A DNA stretch of 64,000 nucleotides from Bacillus cereus group sp. RP43 (GTDB taxonomy: Bacteria; Bacillota; Bacilli; Bacillales; Bacillaceae_G), in contig NZ_JARVHQ010000001.1 of the NCBI RefSeq assembly GCF_040459645.1, forward strand, positions 744,001-808,000. The letters run 5' to 3'. The first letter of the stretch is position 1; each line of letters starts with the position of its first letter. Shown here piece by piece: positions 27,217 to 36,666 of this stretch. Below the pieces are notes generated by a model that made no database searches, was not told the origin of the DNA, and was given only the letters and a program-made list of their open reading frames with translations. The position numbers were made by a program, and so were the translations under genes.

Positions 27217-27774
27217 ATGAAAACAGAAAAAGAAAAGATGATCCAAGGGGAAATGTACATACCAGCTGATCCAGTTTTAGTACAAGAGAGGGAGCAAGCT
27301 CGTATATTAACAAGAAAGTTAAATGAAACATCAGAAGTGAAATTAGAAGAACGTAGTGCAATCGTAAAAGAATTATTCGGAACGACAGGAGATAATATTC
27401 ATCTTGAATCTTCTTTTAGATGTGATTACGGTTATAACATTCACGTTGGCGAAAATTTTTACGCGAATTTTGATTGTACGATTTTAGACGTATGCCCGGT
27501 GACAATCGGAGTGAACTGTATGTTAGCTCCAGGTGTTCACATTTATACAGCGACGCACCCGCTTGATCCGATAGAACGCATAAGTGGATCAGAGTACGGA
27601 AAGCCAGTTACAATTGGCGATAATGTATGGATTGGCGGAAGAGCGATTATTAATCCGGGCGTAACAATCGGAGACAATGCTGTCATCGCATCTGGGGCTG
27701 TTGTAACGAAAGATGTGCCGGATAATGTAGTAGTTGGCGGGAATCCTGCAAAAATTATTAAAAAAATAAAATAA
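27217..27774 (+). CDS. maa: Maltose O-acetyltransferase-like hexapeptide acyltransferase
   Basis: A 185-residue left-handed beta-helix acetyltransferase of the maltose/galactoside type, which transfers acetyl from acetyl-CoA to sugars. Family marks: N-terminal [14 protein letters not shown], the ligand region [17 protein letters not shown], the catalytic histidine in [10 protein letters not shown], and hexapeptide repeats [31 protein letters not shown]. The ATG 27217 follows GGGAGGGGAGAAGG; a TTG 21 bp upstream is part of that region and is rejected. The physiological sugar is uncertain. Confidence 0.9.
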   Translation: MKTEKEKMIQGEMYIPADPVLVQEREQARILTRKLNETSEVKLEERSAIVKELFGTTGDNIHLESSFRCDYGYNIHVGENFYANFDCTILDVCPVTIGVNCMLAPGVHIYTATHPLDPIERISGSEYGKPVTIGDNVWIGGRAIINPGVTIGDNAVIASGAVVTKDVPDNVVVGGNPAKIIKKIK

Positions 27775-27840
27775 TATTTGAACGAAGCGCCTTCCCCGTC
27801 TGTATACATTTATGAAAGAATAGATGAGGGAGGCTTTTAT

Positions 27841-28296
27841 ATGTCTAATAAGTTACTTCTTACTTTTGCTTTAATTGGAATTATAGTCGTATTTTCTTGT
27901 GGTCTGTTATTACCGATGCCGATTGGATTTAAAGTTTCAATGATTACAGTTGGAGTCATAATGATTGTTATGTTTTCAATCATTATTCCGTTTGATAGAA
28001 AACATATAGTACGGAAAAAAGGATATAAAATTGATTTTACAAAAACAAAAGTGTATTTTCGCTGGAATGTATTTGATACGATTTCGGCTTGTCTTGCAGT
28101 GTATGCATGCATATGCGTGCAAGCATTAAATATTTTAGTGTTAAGTGGTCATACAATACAAAACTCATATGTTCAATTTTTTACGCTTCAATCACAAGCG
28201 TGGATTATTGTCGCAAGTGTATATTTAATTTCCCGCATTTCGTTAACGTTAAAAGGAATAAAGGAGATCAAAAATCATGGCGCAGATTGGGATTGA
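27841..28296 (+). CDS. Four-helix membrane protein preceding an ECF sigma factor
   Basis: A 151-residue membrane protein with hydrophobic helices near residues 5-22, 29-50, 75-99 and 110-133. The ATG at 27841 is behind GGGAGG. Its last 20 bases overlap the start of the sigma factor gene, so the two are translated from one message and may work together. It is not homologous to a known anti-sigma factor that I can recognise. The 27778 in-frame start is rejected because it has no ribosome binding site. Confidence 0.7.
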   Translation: MSNKLLLTFALIGIIVVFSCGLLLPMPIGFKVSMITVGVIMIVMFSIIIPFDRKHIVRKKGYKIDFTKTKVYFRWNVFDTISACLAVYACICVQALNILVLSGHTIQNSYVQFFTLQSQAWIIVASVYLISRISLTLKGIKEIKNHGADWD

Positions 28297-28822
28297 GGAG
28301 GACCTCATGCTTGCGTACCAAAAGGGAGATAAGCAGGCTGGGGAAAAACTATACGTTTTAATTAAACCAGCGCTATATACATTTTTGTATCGCTTTAACC
28401 GAGATGAACAATTAAGTATCGACCTTGTGCAAGATACGTTTTTGACGTTAGAACGAAAGAAACATATGTATGAACCTGAAAAGGGTAAAATAAAAACGTA
28501 TTTATTTCAAATCGGTTATCGTCTTATGATTAATAAATTAAATAGAAGAAAAAAGTGGAGGACGCTCTTACCATTTTTAGTACCAGTTCAGGAGGTAGAG
28601 TTTTCACAAGAAGACCGTCTTACTGTAAGGGACGCAATTTTGAAAGTTCCTGAAGAACAGCGAGCTGTCCTCATCCTTTTTTATTATCATGATATGCAGC
28701 AAAAAGAGATTGCAGAGGTACTGGATATTCCTGTTGGAACAGTGAAATCGAGACTTCATAACGGGATAAAGAAATTGAAACAATTGCTGGAGGTGGATGA
28801 AATTGAGCGAAAATCCTTTTAA
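28277..28822 (+). CDS. ECF-type RNA polymerase sigma factor
   Basis: A 181-residue group IV sigma factor. Region 2 contains FNRDEQLSIDLVQDTFLTLERK, and region 4 (about residues 130-165) contains LKVPEEQRAVLILFYYHDMQQKEIAEVLDIPVGTVKSRLHNGIKKL, the helix-turn-helix for the -35 box. AAAGGAGA lies before the ATG, within the upstream gene. The next gene overlaps its 3' end and is probably its regulator. The regulon is unknown. Confidence 0.92.
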   Translation: MAQIGIEEDLMLAYQKGDKQAGEKLYVLIKPALYTFLYRFNRDEQLSIDLVQDTFLTLERKKHMYEPEKGKIKTYLFQIGYRLMINKLNRRKKWRTLLPFLVPVQEVEFSQEDRLTVRDAILKVPEEQRAVLILFYYHDMQQKEIAEVLDIPVGTVKSRLHNGIKKLKQLLEVDEIERKSF

Positions 28823-29045
28823 GAATGAATATAAATTAAAGCAGCATTTAGATAGTGACCATGTAGAAATACCAGATTTTCCAAAAACGGTAAGTCGCTT
28901 CGATCGATTACTTGGATTTCTTGCTTCTCCGGCGAAAGATCCTGTGGAAGCGACGATTGGGAATGATTTATCGGTTTTGTTCCATGTATCGTTATTAGTT
29001 GGTGTTCCAGTTCTTTCTTTGCTGATAATACTATTATTAGTTTGA
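28803..29045 (+). CDS. Probable anti-sigma factor, small membrane protein
   Basis: An 81-residue protein with a soluble N-terminal region (LSENPFKNEYKLKQHLDSDHVEIPDFP) and one C-terminal membrane helix (FHVSLLVGVPVLSLLIILLLV). The start is taken as TTG 28803 because GGAGGTGG fits it at eight bases; the ATG at 28797 abuts the Shine-Dalgarno. It overlaps the sigma gene by 20 bases. Position, size and topology suggest it holds the sigma factor at the membrane; no anti-sigma motif is recognised, so this is inference. Confidence 0.65.
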   Translation: MSENPFKNEYKLKQHLDSDHVEIPDFPKTVSRFDRLLGFLASPAKDPVEATIGNDLSVLFHVSLLVGVPVLSLLIILLLV

Positions 29046-29050
29046 GTGAA

Positions 29051-29084
29051 AAACATACCGTATTTGAAAACGGTATGTTTTTTT
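29051..29084 (+). terminator. Terminator after the sigma operon
   Basis: AAACATACCG pairs with CGGTATGTTT and is followed by a T run. Confidence 0.88.
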
Positions 29085-29164
29085 GTTAGATCTAAAATTA
29101 TTCCATTTATTATGGCGTTTTATGTTAATATATTAATGTTTAATGTGGAATAGAGGTGGGAAAA

Positions 29165-29743
29165 GTGAGACATTGTTCTAATTGTGGAAGAAAAATTCAA
29201 GATTACGATAATTATTGTAGCGGTTGTGGTCATTATTTAGAGAAAGTAAGAAAAGATGATTTCGTGACTGAAGTAGACAATAAAGAAAAATTACCTGTAA
29301 AGAGTAAGATGGCTATGTTATGGGAGCAAAAATTAGTAAAAAGAGGTTTGCTTGCTTTCTTAATTATCATTAGTAGTATTGTTCTTATTTATATGAATTC
29401 ATCTCCGTTTAATACGATGAAAGGTTATTGGTATACGGAAAAATATCATAACTATATTCAAATTCGAGAAATAAACGATGAATATATTGAAATGGTCTTC
29501 TATGATAAAGGAAGAAAAGAAAAAGTTATTCAAGGAAATGTCGTAAATCATAAAAGAGATACTGTGAATTTCTACGTGACTGATCGCGGGAAAAATGTAA
29601 TGACAACATTAGAATTAAAAGATGGAATGCTTTATTATTTTAGTCCAGAAGATACTGCTTCAGGAAGAATGGAATTTACAAAAGGGACGAAAGAGGAATT
29701 TAATAATTTCTATAACGTAAAAGACTTTTATAATTCGAATTAA
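29165..29743 (+). CDS. Zinc-ribbon membrane protein, function unknown
   Basis: The first 25 residues form a zinc ribbon (CSNCGRKIQDYDNYCSGCG, four cysteines), followed by a linker, one membrane helix (LLAFLIIISSIVLIYM), and a ~110-residue extracellular C-terminal domain rich in beta strands. This resembles the zinc-ribbon/TcaA-like membrane proteins of Firmicutes. The GTG at 29165 is chosen since GAGGTGGG precedes it; the GTG at 29156 lies inside that site. It stands alone before the tyrS T-box. Confidence 0.72.
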   Translation: MRHCSNCGRKIQDYDNYCSGCGHYLEKVRKDDFVTEVDNKEKLPVKSKMAMLWEQKLVKRGLLAFLIIISSIVLIYMNSSPFNTMKGYWYTEKYHNYIQIREINDEYIEMVFYDKGRKEKVIQGNVVNHKRDTVNFYVTDRGKNVMTTLELKDGMLYYFSPEDTASGRMEFTKGTKEEFNNFYNVKDFYNSN

Positions 29744-29811
29744 ATTTCCTATTTTCTTCAATTTGACACATACTAGTAAATAATGATATAAAGAAAAGTA
29801 TATGAATAATT

Positions 29812-30056
29812 GAGCGTGGAAAGGGAGAAGTAGTGATCATTTCCCTGTTTTAGAGAGCTGATGGTCGGTGAAAATCAGCACATAGATGATCGCGAATTAC
29901 GCCCCTAGAGCATCTTTTTTCGATTGAATTGTATTCAAAAGGGAAAAGACGGTGCTAAGCCGTTATAAAAATAAGGTGGTAGGCTTTTTTTGCCTGCAAC
30001 TAGGGTGGTAACGCGATGATTAAAATCGTCCCTTATTTGAAGGGGCGATTTTTTTA
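29812..30056 (+). promoter_or_regulatory. Tyrosine T-box leader riboswitch of tyrS
   Basis: The leader shows the T-box layout: stem I with a specifier loop around GAATTACGCC, where TAC (29898-29900) is the tyrosine codon; a T-box AGGGTGGTAACGCG at 30002-30015; and an intrinsic terminator AAAATCGTCCCTT/AAGGGGCGATTTT with T run at 30022-30055. Uncharged tRNA-Tyr would favour antitermination and raise TyrS. The T-box core reads GGTAACGCG where the usual form is GGNACCGCG. Confidence 0.93.
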
Positions 30057-30103
30057 TGTTTTCAACCTTCACGCCAGTAATGAACTTAAAGGAGAGTATG
30101 TAG

Positions 30104-31363
<1,260 letters not shown>

Positions 31364-31391
31364 TCAAAAAAGAATTTAAAACAAATAGTAC

Positions 31392-31432
31392 CCCGAATTG
31401 TAGGCTGAAAAGTCTATGATTCGGGTTTTTTT
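31392..31432. terminator. Terminator after tyrS
   Basis: CCCGAAT pairs with ATTCGGG around an inner partially paired loop, followed by T7. Confidence 0.8.
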
Positions 31433-31442
31433 ATTTATACAT

Positions 31443-31745
31443 TTAGATTGCCTCATGATTTCTTTTAAATAGAATATGAAAAATTAATACGAGCATATAA
31501 AGTAAGCTAATTAACATAACGATAAATGCTGTTGGATAAAACTTTGCCGCATATATAAAGAAATCGATTTGATAAATATCTTGGTAATTTGAAACGGTAC
31601 CTTTAAAGTGATTCGTAAACTTAGCGCTATATTTCCATTCATCAGGATAATCTATTAAATTACTCCCCTGATACCAACTTATAAGTGCTGAAGTAATAAA
31701 CAACATAAATGAACTTCCGAGTTGAACCATTTGGTTTATTGTCAA
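31443..31745 (-). CDS. Small membrane protein, YjdJ/DUF4306-like
   Basis: A 100-residue protein with two membrane helices (about residues 8-24 and 68-92) and the motif SWYQGSNLIDYPDEWKYSAKFTNH between them. This pattern recalls the YjdJ/DUF4306 family; assignment is tentative and function unknown. Translation probably starts at TTG, since AGGAGGTGG lies at proper distance and no ATG is near. It is a single gene between tyrS and rpsD on the minus strand. Confidence 0.65.
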   Translation of the reverse strand: MTINQMVQLGSSFMLFITSALISWYQGSNLIDYPDEWKYSAKFTNHFKGTVSNYQDIYQIDFFIYAAKFYPTAFIVMLISLLYMLVLIFHILFKRNHEAI

Positions 31746-31894
31746 AAAGAATCCACCTCCTATTTTATGGTTATTATAGCGTGCATTCGTATGCCTGTAA
31801 CCTTTTGTTGTAATCTCCTTTTCGAGTTCATACGGAAATCACATGTAAGCGGTATGATAAACGTATAACAAATAGAAAGGAGTGGTAAAACAAA

Positions 31895-32023
31895 ATGTCA
31901 CTAGAAGCGCTCATTATTTTTTCTTTGCTAAATGCGGGTCAGCTTGCAGAGAACACGAAGGTTGATATACATAAAGAGCAGAAAGATGCTTATGTATATG
32001 TTCAGAAAGAGGAAAATAAATAA
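31895..32023 (+). CDS. Small protein of 42 codons, function unknown
   Basis: An ATG behind GAAAGGAGTGG opens a 42-residue frame, MSLEALIIFSLLNAGQLAEN followed by a charged end. A short hydrophobic helix begins the protein. It has its own upstream gap and ends at the terminator shared with rpsD. It is supported only by the ribosome binding site and by convergent placement; no homology is recognised. Confidence 0.5.
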   Translation: MSLEALIIFSLLNAGQLAENTKVDIHKEQKDAYVYVQKEENK

Positions 32024-32045
32024 TTTTATTTTATATATAAACGAA

Positions 32046-32074
32046 AAAAAGCCAATCCAGAGGATTGGCTTTTT
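32046..32074. terminator. Bidirectional terminator of rpsD
   Basis: A perfect 13-bp stem AAAAAGCCAATCC/GGATTGGCTTTTT around AGA, immediately after the rpsD stop on the minus strand. Confidence 0.92.
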
Positions 32075-32078
32075 GTCA

Positions 32079-32681
32079 TTAACGAGAGTAGAACTCTACG
32101 ATTAATGCTTCGTTGATTTCAGCTGCTAACTCAGAACGCTCAGCGTGACGAGTGTAAGTAGCTTCTAACTTATCAGCATCGAAAGTTAAGTATTCTGGTA
32201 CGAAGTTGTTAACTTCGATCGCTTCTTTAACAACAACAAGGCTGTTAGATTTTTCGCGAACGCTGATAGTTTGGTTAGGTTTAACGCGGTAAGATGGGAT
32301 ATCTACGCGAGATCCATCAACCGTGATGTGACCGTGGTTTACTAATTGGCGAGCTGCACGACGAGTGCGAGCTAAGCCCATACGGTAAACTAAGTTGTCA
32401 AGACGAGCTTCAAGAAGGATCATGAAGTTTTCGCCGTGCTTACCAGGCATTTTACCTGCTTGGTCAAATGTGCGACGGAATTGACGCTCAGTCATGCCGT
32501 ACATGTGACGAAGTTTTTGTTTCTCTTGTAATTGTAAACCGTATTCTGAAAGTTTCTTACGTTGGTTAGGACCGTGAGGACCTGGTGCGTAAGGGCGTTT
32601 TTCTAATTCTTTTCCTGTGCCGCTTAGAGAGATTCCAAGACGACGAGACAGTTTCCAAGCTGGACCTGTATAACGAGCCAT
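32079..32681 (-). CDS. rpsD: 30S ribosomal protein S4
   Basis: The primary 16S rRNA binding protein S4, 200 residues, with the N-terminal [19 protein letters not shown], the basic [16 protein letters not shown] segment and the S4 RNA-binding domain [36 protein letters not shown] lies before the ATG. Codon use is strongly biased, as expected of a ribosomal protein. It is a single-gene unit with a long leader and an excellent promoter. Confidence 0.98.
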   Translation of the reverse strand: MARYTGPAWKLSRRLGISLSGTGKELEKRPYAPGPHGPNQRKKLSEYGLQLQEKQKLRHMYGMTERQFRRTFDQAGKMPGKHGENFMILLEARLDNLVYRMGLARTRRAARQLVNHGHITVDGSRVDIPSYRVKPNQTISVREKSNSLVVVKEAIEVNNFVPEYLTFDADKLEATYTRHAERSELAAEINEALIVEFYSR

Positions 32682-32867
32682 AGTTGACTCCTCCTTTAAA
32701 AATGTTTTTATTTACGTAAAATAAAAACAGACGTAATCGATATTTACGGGCATTTTGTTTTCATGTACCTTCGCTCCAGCAGCAGGGAGTTACGAGATAC
32801 ACCTCCGCAGAGGAACAAAATACAAACGATAAACTCACATTACAAGGCTGCCTTTTTATTTTACACA
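32682..32867 (-). promoter_or_regulatory. rpsD 5' leader, probable S4 autoregulatory site
   Basis: The transcript would carry a ~185-base leader before rpsD. It contains GCGGAGGTGTATCTCGTAAC and a GC-rich segment CCCTGCTGCTGGAGCG that can fold into compact helices, and near the gene a hairpin GTTTTTATTTTACG/CGTAAATAAAAAC. In Bacillus S4 represses its own gene by binding such a leader; the structural identity here is inferred, not modelled. Confidence 0.6.
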
Positions 32868-32873
32868 AACGCT

Positions 32874-32902
32874 ATTATATCTTTTACCCAGAGTTTCGTC
32901 AA
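32874..32902 (-). promoter_or_regulatory. rpsD promoter (sigma-A)
   Basis: On the minus strand TTGACG (32897-32902) is separated by 17 bp from a perfect TATAAT (32874-32879). Confidence 0.85.
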
Positions 32903-33079
32903 GCGACTCCCTTTTTGTTTTATGCATATAAATTTTGGAAATTAACAAGAAGGAATTTAAAACAATATAAAAGAAAAGATAGAAACACAAATAAAACGCT
33001 TACATAAAATGTAGTAAAAACGTTCATCAGTTTTTTACTGGTGGATATGTGGCAATAAAGACATAAGGGGGATGTTTTT

Positions 33080-34258
33080 ATGAAAAAGAAGCATATGGAG
33101 ACAGCGTTAATTCATCACGGTTATACATCAGAGGAACATAAAGGAAGTTTAACACCACCTTTATTTCAAACGTCTACATTCACATTTGAGACAGCACAGC
33201 AAGGTGAAGCGAGTTTTGCGGGAGTAGATCCATCTTATATTTACTCAAGGCTTGGAAATCCAACTGTGAAATTATTTGAAGAGCGTATGGCTGTTTTAGA
33301 AGGTGGAGAGGAAGCGCTGGCGTTCGGTTCAGGTATGGCAGCCATTTCAGCAACGTTAATCGGTTTTCTAAAGGCTGGAGATCATATTATTTGTTCAAAT
33401 GGATTATATGGGTGTACTTACGGTTTTTTAGAAGTATTAGAAGAAAAATTTATGATTACTCATTCGTTTTGTGATATGGAGACAGAGACTGATATTGAAA
33501 ATAAAATTCGCCCTAATACAAAGCTCATTTTCGTTGAAACACCGATTAATCCAACGATGAAATTAATTGATTTAGAAAAGGTGATCGGGGTAGCGAAGCG
33601 CAATGACTTGCTTGTTATTGTCGATAATACGTTTTGTTCACCTTATTTACAAAGACCTCTTGAACTCGGTTGTGACGCCGTTGTTCACAGTGCGACAAAA
33701 TATATTGGTGGTCACGGGGATGTTGTAGCGGGTGTAACAATTTGTAGAACGAAAGCGTTAGCTGACAAAATTCGTCCGATGCGAAAAGATATCGGCGGTA
33801 TTATGGCGCCGTTTGACGCATGGTTATTGTTACGCGGATTAAAAACATTAGCAGTAAGAATGGATCGTCATTGTGATAATGCGGAAAAAATTGTATCGTT
33901 TTTGAAAAATCATGAAGCAGTAGAAGGTGTTTGGTATCCAGAAGGGGAGTTAGCATCCCGGCAAATGAAACGAGGCGGGGGCGTTATTTCTTTTTCAATT
34001 AAAGGTGGAAAAGAGGAAACACAGTCGTTTATCAATGACCTTCATTTTATTACAATTGCCGTAAGTTTAGGTGATACAGAAACGTTAATTCAGCATCCAG
34101 CGACGATGACGCATGCAGCTATTCCAGCTGAACTAAGAAATGAAATGGGTATTTTCGATAATTTAATACGCCTATCTGTCGGCTTAGAATCATGGGAAGA
34201 TATCGTTTCTGATTTAGAACAGGCGCTAAAGAAGATATCTACTGTGAGTAATCAATAA
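33080..34258 (+). CDS. Methionine gamma-lyase
   Basis: A PLP enzyme of the Cys/Met metabolism family (392 residues) that splits methionine to methanethiol, 2-oxobutyrate and ammonia. The PLP lysine lies in VVHSATKYIGGHGD (about residue 206), the substrate tyrosine/arginine region in YIYSRLGNPTV. The cysteine of SNGLYGCTYGFLE matches the cysteine that distinguishes methionine gamma-lyases from cystathionine lyases; hence the name. A ribosome binding site AAGGGGGATG precedes the start. No S-box riboswitch was found in the 130-bp upstream region. The free-methionine sulfoxide reductase gene next door is a possible functional link. Confidence 0.87.
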   Translation: MKKKHMETALIHHGYTSEEHKGSLTPPLFQTSTFTFETAQQGEASFAGVDPSYIYSRLGNPTVKLFEERMAVLEGGEEALAFGSGMAAISATLIGFLKAGDHIICSNGLYGCTYGFLEVLEEKFMITHSFCDMETETDIENKIRPNTKLIFVETPINPTMKLIDLEKVIGVAKRNDLLVIVDNTFCSPYLQRPLELGCDAVVHSATKYIGGHGDVVAGVTICRTKALADKIRPMRKDIGGIMAPFDAWLLLRGLKTLAVRMDRHCDNAEKIVSFLKNHEAVEGVWYPEGELASRQMKRGGGVISFSIKGGKEETQSFINDLHFITIAVSLGDTETLIQHPATMTHAAIPAELRNEMGIFDNLIRLSVGLESWEDIVSDLEQALKKISTVSNQ

Positions 34259-34260
34259 AA

Positions 34261-34320
34261 AAGAGTGAGCTATCGGTTTCGTACGTTACGTACTTAATCG
34301 ATAACTCGCTCTTTTCTTTT
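34261..34320. terminator. Bidirectional terminator after the methionine gamma-lyase gene
   Basis: AAGAGTGAGCTATCG pairs with CGATAACTCGCTCTT; an inner palindrome GTACGTTACGTAC sits in the loop; T-rich on both outer sides. Confidence 0.85.
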
Positions 34321-34800
34321 TTAAATATGTTTTAGGAGTGTTTCCACAAATTTTTCTAAATAATGCTGATCTACTTCATCGAAACGATTTTTTTCAGGAC
34401 TATCAATATCAAGTACACCAATGATATTTCCTTCTTTCATAATCGGTACAACGATTTCAGAATTAGAGGCACTATCGCAAGCGATATGTCCTGGGAATTG
34501 GTGAACATCTGCTACAAGCTGCGTTGTTTTCGTTTCAGCTGCTACGCCGCAAACACCGCGTCCGAATGGAATACGTACGCAAGCTGGCATTCCTTGGAAT
34601 GGTCCAAGAACAAGCTGATTTCCTTCTGTTACATAAAAGCCAACCCAATTAACGCGATCTAAAAATTGGTTTAATAATGCGGACGCATTTGATAAGTTTG
34701 CGACTACGTTCGGTTCGCCAGTTAATAATGCATCCAGTTGTTTAATTACTGTCTCATACTGTTTTTCACGAGAACCTGCATAACTTTCTTTTGTAAACAT
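34321..34800 (-). CDS. Free methionine-(R)-sulfoxide reductase (GAF domain)
   Basis: A 159-residue GAF-domain enzyme that reduces free methionine-R-sulfoxide using cysteines. The conserved cysteines lie in MPACVRIPFGRGVCGVAA and HIACDSASNSEIVVP, with the ending GVLDIDSPEKNRFDE typical of the family (YtsP in B. subtilis, YebR/MsrC in E. coli). AAGGAGTTG precedes the ATG. Its neighbourhood near rpsD and refZ agrees with B. subtilis. Confidence 0.93.
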   Translation of the reverse strand: MFTKESYAGSREKQYETVIKQLDALLTGEPNVVANLSNASALLNQFLDRVNWVGFYVTEGNQLVLGPFQGMPACVRIPFGRGVCGVAAETKTTQLVADVHQFPGHIACDSASNSEIVVPIMKEGNIIGVLDIDSPEKNRFDEVDQHYLEKFVETLLKHI

Positions 34801-34947
34801 GGAAACAACTCCTTTTTTATCGAGATGTGTAAAATATTAGCAAAATACGATGTATTTCACATGACTTTGTCGATAGAAAATTAAAGGAATTTGTCTTAAA
34901 AGTCAAGAAATTTAAACTATAGCTGTTCAGTGAGGGGAAGTGAGCGC

Positions 34948-35586
34948 ATGAAGCAGACGAGACAAAAGGTAATTGATGCGGCAATATCGTTGTTTAATAC
35001 GAAAGGTTATGACGGGACATCGGTGCGAGACATTGCAAAGCGAGCGGATGTGAATGTAGCGAATATTTCATATTATTTTGCTGGAAAGCAAGGATTATTA
35101 GAACGGCTTATTACTGATTTTTTAGAGGGGTATATTCACGTAATTGAAACGTCATTTGAACAGAGAGAATATTTATCGGCTAAAGATGTGATGGTGCAAA
35201 TGGTGCGCGGGATTTTACGATATCAATTTGATAATAGAGAACTGACACGTTTTTTTTATAGAGAGCTTTCGCTTGATACGACATTAATTCGTGAAGTGAT
35301 GACTGTTTATTTTTCTAGAGAAAGATATTATATAGAGCAAATCATTAAACAAGGACAAATGAAGCAAGAATTTAAAAAGATATCTTTTACAATGTTTATG
35401 ACGCAATTAAAAGGCATGATGAATATGCCGTTTTTATATCCACAATATATATCAGAGGTGCTACACTCGTTTCCATCTGAGACGTTTTTCTTAGAAATGT
35501 ATACGAAGGAAATTGAGCAATGGATGGAACGAACATTATATAAAGTGAGTATGTATTATGAACTGCCAAGAGCTGTTCATATGTGA
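34948..35586 (+). CDS. refZ: RefZ, TetR-type DNA-binding protein
   Basis: A 212-residue TetR-family protein that binds chromosomal sites near the origin and affects Z-ring placement during sporulation. The helix-turn-helix (KGYDGTSVRDIAKRADVNVANISYYF) and the later LTRFFYRELSLDTTLIREVM and MPFLYPQYISEVLHS segments are very close to B. subtilis RefZ. The ATG 34948 has AGGGGAAGTG upstream; the in-frame GTG at 34930 lies inside that site. Confidence 0.92.
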   Translation: MKQTRQKVIDAAISLFNTKGYDGTSVRDIAKRADVNVANISYYFAGKQGLLERLITDFLEGYIHVIETSFEQREYLSAKDVMVQMVRGILRYQFDNRELTRFFYRELSLDTTLIREVMTVYFSRERYYIEQIIKQGQMKQEFKKISFTMFMTQLKGMMNMPFLYPQYISEVLHSFPSETFFLEMYTKEIEQWMERTLYKVSMYYELPRAVHM

Positions 35587-35622
35587 AAAATCCCCACCTA
35601 ACGAACTGAGGTGGGGATTTTT
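35586..35622. terminator. Bidirectional terminator between refZ and the EamA gene
   Basis: AAAAATCCCCACCT pairs with AGGTGGGGATTTTT. The last codons of the minus-strand transporter gene lie in this hairpin. Confidence 0.9.
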
Positions 35623-36551
35623 ATATGTTGTTTTCTTTGCCATAAATTGTTGCATAATAGTGCAATAATCGTTAATGAGGCGCCGACAATTTCTATGTTA
35701 TCGACAGTATAACCTTGAAACATAGAACCGATAAGTGCAAGTACAGGAACTAAATTCATAAATAATATGCCGTTAATAGATGAAATATACCGATTTCCTG
35801 TGTTCCAGCAAAATACAGCGATAACGCCAGCAACAATCGACATATAAAAGAGTTCAAAACGAACGCTCATAACTGTATGCAGTGACGGTACAGAAATTAT
35901 ATTCGTGATTGTTAATGCAGTAACGGTTATAACGAGTGAAATAGAACCGAATAAACAAGTTAATGTTGTGTATCTAAGTGGTGACCAAGACTTGAAATTA
36001 GCACCGCCATTCGTGTAAATTACCCAGCAAGTAACGCCGCATAACATAAATATATTCGTTGATACGTGACTTGCAGCTCCGAATAATAAGTCAATATTTC
36101 CTTTTGAAATGACAAGCATAACACCGAGTAATGCAACGAACATACAGAGAAATGTGTAGTACCCTGGCCGGAGATTTTTTGTTATCCATTGTAATAACAG
36201 AGCGATAAGTGGCATAAGAGACTGAATCATAGCGGCATGAATTGCTCCGGAAGGTCCGGCAAGTTGTTGTCCGTAGAAAATGAGAAATCCATACCCAGCG
36301 AAACCGAATGTTCCGTAAAACAATAAAGAAAGTGTTCTTTTTTCTAAGCGGAGAGAATTTTTCCCTTCGATAATTAAGAGCAGAATAAGGAAAATAATAG
36401 CTGCTGATCCGTATCGGATAGTTGTGAAGAAGAATGGATCTATAAATTGCAAGGCATTTGCCATCACAGGAAACATAAATCCCCAAGCTGTTACAGCGAG
36501 TAAGCATAGAAGAGATCCGAGTAACATTTGTTTTTTGTCCAAGAGTATCAT
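35598..36551 (-). CDS. EamA/DMT-family transporter
   Basis: A 317-residue membrane protein with about ten hydrophobic helices in two EamA repeats, starting LGSLLCLLAVTAWGFMFPVM. Drug/metabolite exporters of this family move amino acids or other metabolites; the substrate is unknown. It is divergent from a LysR regulator starting 115 bp away, the usual sign that the regulator controls it. Its C-terminal codons (KIPTSVR) fall in the shared terminator. Confidence 0.9.
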   Translation of the reverse strand: MILLDKKQMLLGSLLCLLAVTAWGFMFPVMANALQFIDPFFFTTIRYGSAAIIFLILLLIIEGKNSLRLEKRTLSLLFYGTFGFAGYGFLIFYGQQLAGPSGAIHAAMIQSLMPLIALLLQWITKNLRPGYYTFLCMFVALLGVMLVISKGNIDLLFGAASHVSTNIFMLCGVTCWVIYTNGGANFKSWSPLRYTTLTCLFGSISLVITVTALTITNIISVPSLHTVMSVRFELFYMSIVAGVIAVFCWNTGNRYISSINGILFMNLVPVLALIGSMFQGYTVDNIEIVGASLTIIALLCNNLWQRKQHIKIPTSVR

Positions 36552-36666
36552 TCTCCTTTCTATTTCGTTATAGTAAGTTGATGAAATAAGTATAAAGAGT
36601 AATTCTTTGTAGAAGGAAATATCGATTTTTTATGGCGGTTATAACTTTTGGTTAGAGGTGTGTAGG

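Noticed and set aside
32763..32945. A 60-codon plus-strand frame opposite the rpsD leader
   Set aside because: It lies over the rpsD promoter and leader RNA and lacks a ribosome binding site.
32946..33079. SAM or other riboswitch upstream of the methionine gamma-lyase gene
   Set aside because: No S-box core or terminator hairpin was found in the short AT-rich region before the gene.
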